Assembly (NCBI RefSeq): GCF_001611555.1
Contig: NZ_LSGP01000001.1
Location: forward strand, 248,001-312,000
DNA: 64,000 nt
DNA from: Anaerosporomusa subterranea
GTDB taxonomy: Bacteria > Bacillota > Negativicutes > Sporomusales > Acetonemataceae
Direction: 5' to 3'
A program made the translations under genes and the position numbers. Positions 61,691 through 64,000 of this stretch are shown here, one piece after another. The notes beneath the pieces were generated by a model. The model had not been told where the DNA came from and made no database searches. It saw only the letters and a list, made by a program, of their open reading frames with translations. Position 1 is the first letter of the stretch; the number at the start of each line of letters is the position of its first letter.

Positions 61691-62773
61691 ATGGGAACAG
61701 TGGTTTGTGAACATCTGCGCAAAGAGTTTGCCGGTGGCGTCGTCGCCGTAGATGATTTTCATGTAGACTTCGGCGAAAATGAATTTATTGTTATTGTTGG
61801 GCCGTCGGGTTGTGGAAAATCGACTACTTTACGGATGATTGCCGGTTTGGAAGAGCGTACTTCGGGTAACATTTACATACAAGGCCGATTGGTTAATGAC
61901 ATGCCGCCGCGAGATCGTAATATTGCGATGGTTTTTCAGAACTATGCTCTGTATCCGCATATGAATGTATATGACAACATGGCGTTTGGCCTGAAGTTAA
62001 AGAATGTGCCTAAAGATGAAATTGATAAGCGGGTTAAGGAAGCGGCTGAGATTCTCAGTATTACCAGCTATCTTTCCCGAAAGCCGAAGGAACTGTCTGG
62101 CGGCCAGCGTCAGCGGGTCGCGCTAGGCAGAGCGATTGTGCGTAATCCTTCTGTTTTCTTAATGGATGAACCGTTATCCAATTTGGACGCTAAGCTTCGC
62201 GTCCAAATGCGGGCTGAGATTATCAAACTGCATCGCCGAATCGGTGTATCGACCATTTATGTTACTCATGACCAGACCGAAGCCATGACTATGGCAGATC
62301 GTATTATTGTCATGAAAGACGGCTTTGTTCAACAAATTGCCAGTCCGCAGGAACTCTACGATAAACCGGCAAATCGCTTTGTTGCAGGCTTTATTGGAAC
62401 ACCTCCGATGAACTTCTTAGAAGTATCGCTATCAAATCAAGACGGCGCGTTATTTCTATCTGCCCAAGATGTACATGTTGCGGTTCCGACTGAATGGACC
62501 GAGCAAATTAAACAGCATAACTTACAACAGGCAACCTTAGGCATTCGGGCGGAAAACGCCTGCCCTGTTGACGGTGGCTCAATCCGGGCAATGGTAGAAG
62601 TTATTGAACCGCTTGGCTCAGAAAATATTTTGACATTAAAGGTCGGAACTCAACCGATGATTATTCGGGTGAGCCCAGAATACCGACCTGCTGTTGGTTC
62701 GATGGTCGAGCTTGATCTGGAAATGCAGAAAGCGCACCTATTTGATCAGGAGAACGGCAAAGCGTACTTTTAA
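61691..62773 (+). CDS. Sugar ABC transporter ATP-binding protein (MalK/UgpC/MsmK family)
   Basis: A 360-residue ATPase: Walker A (GPSGCGKSTTLRMIAGLE), Q loop (MVFQNYALYPHMNVYDN), signature (LSGGQRQRVALGRAIVRNP), Walker B (VFLMDEPLSNLDAKLR) and switch His (VTHDQTEAMTMADRI). A C-terminal TOBE/regulatory domain (about 240-360) with FIGTPPMNFLEV, then GIRAENACPV, matches multi-sugar MalK-type proteins. It powers the importer encoded just upstream. A weak stem-loop (CCCTCAA/TTGAGGG) follows. Confidence 0.95.
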   Translation: MGTVVCEHLRKEFAGGVVAVDDFHVDFGENEFIVIVGPSGCGKSTTLRMIAGLEERTSGNIYIQGRLVNDMPPRDRNIAMVFQNYALYPHMNVYDNMAFGLKLKNVPKDEIDKRVKEAAEILSITSYLSRKPKELSGGQRQRVALGRAIVRNPSVFLMDEPLSNLDAKLRVQMRAEIIKLHRRIGVSTIYVTHDQTEAMTMADRIIVMKDGFVQQIASPQELYDKPANRFVAGFIGTPPMNFLEVSLSNQDGALFLSAQDVHVAVPTEWTEQIKQHNLQQATLGIRAENACPVDGGSIRAMVEVIEPLGSENILTLKVGTQPMIIRVSPEYRPAVGSMVELDLEMQKAHLFDQENGKAYF

Positions 62774-62776
62774 CAC

Positions 62777-62800
62777 TCCCTCAATAGTTCTTGAGGGGTG
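62777..62800 (+). terminator. Weak hairpin after the ABC ATPase gene
   Basis: CCCTCAA pairs with TTGAGGG around TAGTTC. There is no T-run, so termination is uncertain. Confidence 0.35.
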
Positions 62801-62809
62801 ACAGAACGA

Positions 62810-62925
62810 GTTCATTTTACCGCAGAGTACACAGAGGTCGCAGAGTGGACACAGAGGGATCGAAGGACAGAATTTTACTAAGCCAGTTCCCTCTGCGGTT
62901 AAACGTTCCCTGTCTTTTTAGATCC
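62810..62925. repeat. Repeat A copy (fold-back)
   Basis: GAGTTCATTTTACCGCAGAG and TACACAGAGGTCGCAGAG on the left; CCCTCTGCGGTTAAACG on the right. It lies between the ABC operon and the cyclophilin gene. Confidence 0.75.
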
Positions 62926-63012
62926 CTTTAGTGGTTTTTCTTACCATGTGCAGGAATCTTGAACTTTTGGGTAGTATATACACATAATCAAAGAAACTAG
63001 GGGGACATACAA

Positions 63013-63615
63013 ATGAAAAAACCGCTGCTATTACTTTCCATGCTGCTGCTCGCCTTTACAACTGGCTGTGCTGGCAGTCCAACACCTGAGAAACCCAAAC
63101 CTGTTGAGCCGCCGGCAGAAGGACAGAAACAAGCTGCATCGGCGAAGAAAAACAGTGTGGCTAAATTCGAAACCTCAAAGGGTGTATTTACGGTTGAACT
63201 ATTTGAGGACAAGGCCCCGATTACGGCTGGCAATTTTATCACTCTGATTAACAAAAAGTTCTATGATGGCCTGATCTTTCATCGGGTCATTGATGGTTTC
63301 ATGATCCAAGGCGGCGACCCCAAAGGCACTGGCTCTGGCGGCCCTGGTTACAATATTCCGGATGAGTTTCATCCTGATTTGAAACACACCGGCGCTGGAA
63401 TTCTGTCAATGGCAAACGCAGGCCCAAATACCGGCGGCTCGCAGTTCTTTATTACTCTTGCGCCAACGCCGTGGCTTGACAACCGTCATGCTATCTTTGG
63501 CAAGGTCATCGAAGGGCTAGATGTCGTACAAGCAATCGGCAAAGTAAAAACCGGCCCAATGGACCGGCCGGTTGAAGAAGTGGTTATTAAGAAAATTACG
63601 ATCGAAACGAAATAA
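63013..63615 (+). CDS. Cyclophilin-type peptidyl-prolyl isomerase lipoprotein
   Basis: A 200-residue protein with a lipoprotein signal ([15 protein letters not shown], Cys at about 19) and a Pro/Lys-rich linker. The cyclophilin domain is about residues 48-198: [32 protein letters not shown] (catalytic Arg), [31 protein letters not shown] and [19 protein letters not shown]. It would speed up folding of exported proteins at the envelope. The ATG follows AGGGGGAC. A good terminator follows. Confidence 0.95.
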   Translation: MKKPLLLLSMLLLAFTTGCAGSPTPEKPKPVEPPAEGQKQAASAKKNSVAKFETSKGVFTVELFEDKAPITAGNFITLINKKFYDGLIFHRVIDGFMIQGGDPKGTGSGGPGYNIPDEFHPDLKHTGAGILSMANAGPNTGGSQFFITLAPTPWLDNRHAIFGKVIEGLDVVQAIGKVKTGPMDRPVEEVVIKKITIETK

Positions 63616-63624
63616 ACTTCTGTG

Positions 63625-63655
63625 GGAATCGCCGATCAAAGGCGATTCCTTTTTA
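63625..63655 (+). terminator. Terminator after the cyclophilin gene
   Basis: GGAATCGCC pairs with GGCGATTCC, followed by T5. Confidence 0.9.
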
Positions 63656-63674
63656 AACTCTAGAAAGTAAACAA

Positions 63675-63832
63675 TAGAGGTGCATTAGCACGAAGCCCGC
63701 GAAGTGCACAAACGTCACAAAGAGAATATTAATACTATATAAATATCTTTGCGCTCTTCGATTTTTAGCGCGCTTTGCGCTAACGTATAAACCTCTGTGC
63801 CCTCTGCGTGTCCTCTGTGTACTCCATGGAAT
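63675..63832. repeat. Repeat A/A-prime composite element
   Basis: GTGCATTAGCACGAAGCCCG with CACAAAG on the left and GCGCGCTTTGCGCTAACG on the right match the 31694 type, followed by CCTCTGTGCCCTCTGCGTG, CCTCTGTGTACTCC of the repeat A type. A long minus-strand open frame across it is not a gene. Confidence 0.65.
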
Positions 63833-63875
63833 CGTTCCTGTATCAAAGGACCGTGTCAGCAGTTTTTTATGGCTA

Positions 63876-64000
63876 CTATAATGAAAACGTCGCGATGATT
63901 GGCGTGTGATCAGACGGACGTGCCAGACGTCTGAGCGAGGTATCAATTTTTGCATCAACCGATCGTTCAGCTAACGCTGCAGTCGCCCAAATATGGTCGA
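63876..64000 (-). CDS. xthA: Exonuclease III, C-terminal end (cut by window end)
   Basis: Reading the minus strand in from the window end gives DHIWATAALAERSVDAKI, then DTSLRRLARPSDHTPIIATF and a stop at 63876. The Asp-His-Ile-Trp segment and the C-terminal P-S-D-H-x-P motif (catalytic Asp-His) are signatures of the exonuclease III/AP endonuclease family of DNA repair enzymes. About 40 codons are present; the rest lies beyond the window. The call as XthA is from these motifs; another EEP-family nuclease is less likely. Confidence 0.8.
   Translation of the reverse strand, partial: DHIWATAALAERSVDAKIDTSLRRLARPSDHTPIIATFSL

Noticed and set aside
63653-63958. 101-codon minus-strand open frame
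   Set aside because: It runs through a repeat element and is out of frame with the exonuclease III C-terminus that occupies the same bases.

Overview
The window looks like a chromosomal segment of an anaerobic, endospore-forming Firmicute with an outer membrane (Negativicutes, most likely Sporomusaceae). This is inferred from four things seen together: a Ni-Fe carbon monoxide dehydrogenase; spore genes (a GerMN protein, a spore-type NlpC/P60 hydrolase and several sigma-K-like promoters); diderm-type envelope genes (ADP-heptose synthesis, a GT39/ArnT-like transferase with a PAP2 phosphatase); and Firmicute-style ribosome binding sites with a lysine riboswitch. The species cannot be named from the sequence alone.

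Layout. 0-5.6 kb: signalling genes (3' end of a chemoreceptor, a PocR/LuxR regulator, a Cache histidine kinase, a receiver-HD protein). 5.7-8.3 kb: a YkuS-family gene behind a Shine-Dalgarno-sequestering hairpin, then an orphan cooS. 8.7-22.5 kb: housekeeping and transport (arginase, FAD oxidoreductase, GT39 plus PAP2, peptidase T, MATE, an FHA-winged-helix regulator, an SbmA-like ABC protein, two MFS transporters). 22-30.5 kb: DUF4870, YitT, NlpC/P60, thiE, a decayed gene, GerMN with a two-component pair, an NRDE protein and a beta-lactamase-like lipoprotein. 30.5-48.4 kb: a glycosylation and spore-surface island. 48.5-64 kb: paired half-size TSUP proteins, TPR protein, exonuclease, aldo/keto reductase, lysine riboswitch with lysA, peptide-binding protein with dipeptidase, a sugar ABC transporter, a cyclophilin lipoprotein and the 3' end of exonuclease III.

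The 30.5-48.4 kb island is the main discovery candidate. It combines a Cys-rich, Asn-rich protein built from 21- and 28-residue (heptad-multiple) repeats, a small paralogue of its Cys-rich head, a decayed paralogue of its tail, a clostripain-like peptidase, a glycine-rich protein and many glycosyltransferases. The transferases are a SPINDLY/OGT-like enzyme with a second transferase domain, a GT4 enzyme, a TPR-fucosyltransferase-like protein, and a DUF4214-heptosyltransferase with a Cys-x2-Cys...Cys-x2-Cys finger next to gmhA-rfaE1-hldD. Five separate promoters in it match AC-N16/17-CATANNNT, the sigma-K form. I infer a late mother-cell programme that makes and glycosylates an exosporium or outer-coat filament, including protein heptosylation.

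Between genes the window carries several families of long imperfect palindromic interspersed repeats (called A, B, C, D and E here). One lies between the binding-protein and permease genes of the sugar ABC cluster, and one abuts the yitT stop codon. No tRNA, rRNA, CRISPR array or intact transposase gene was recognised.
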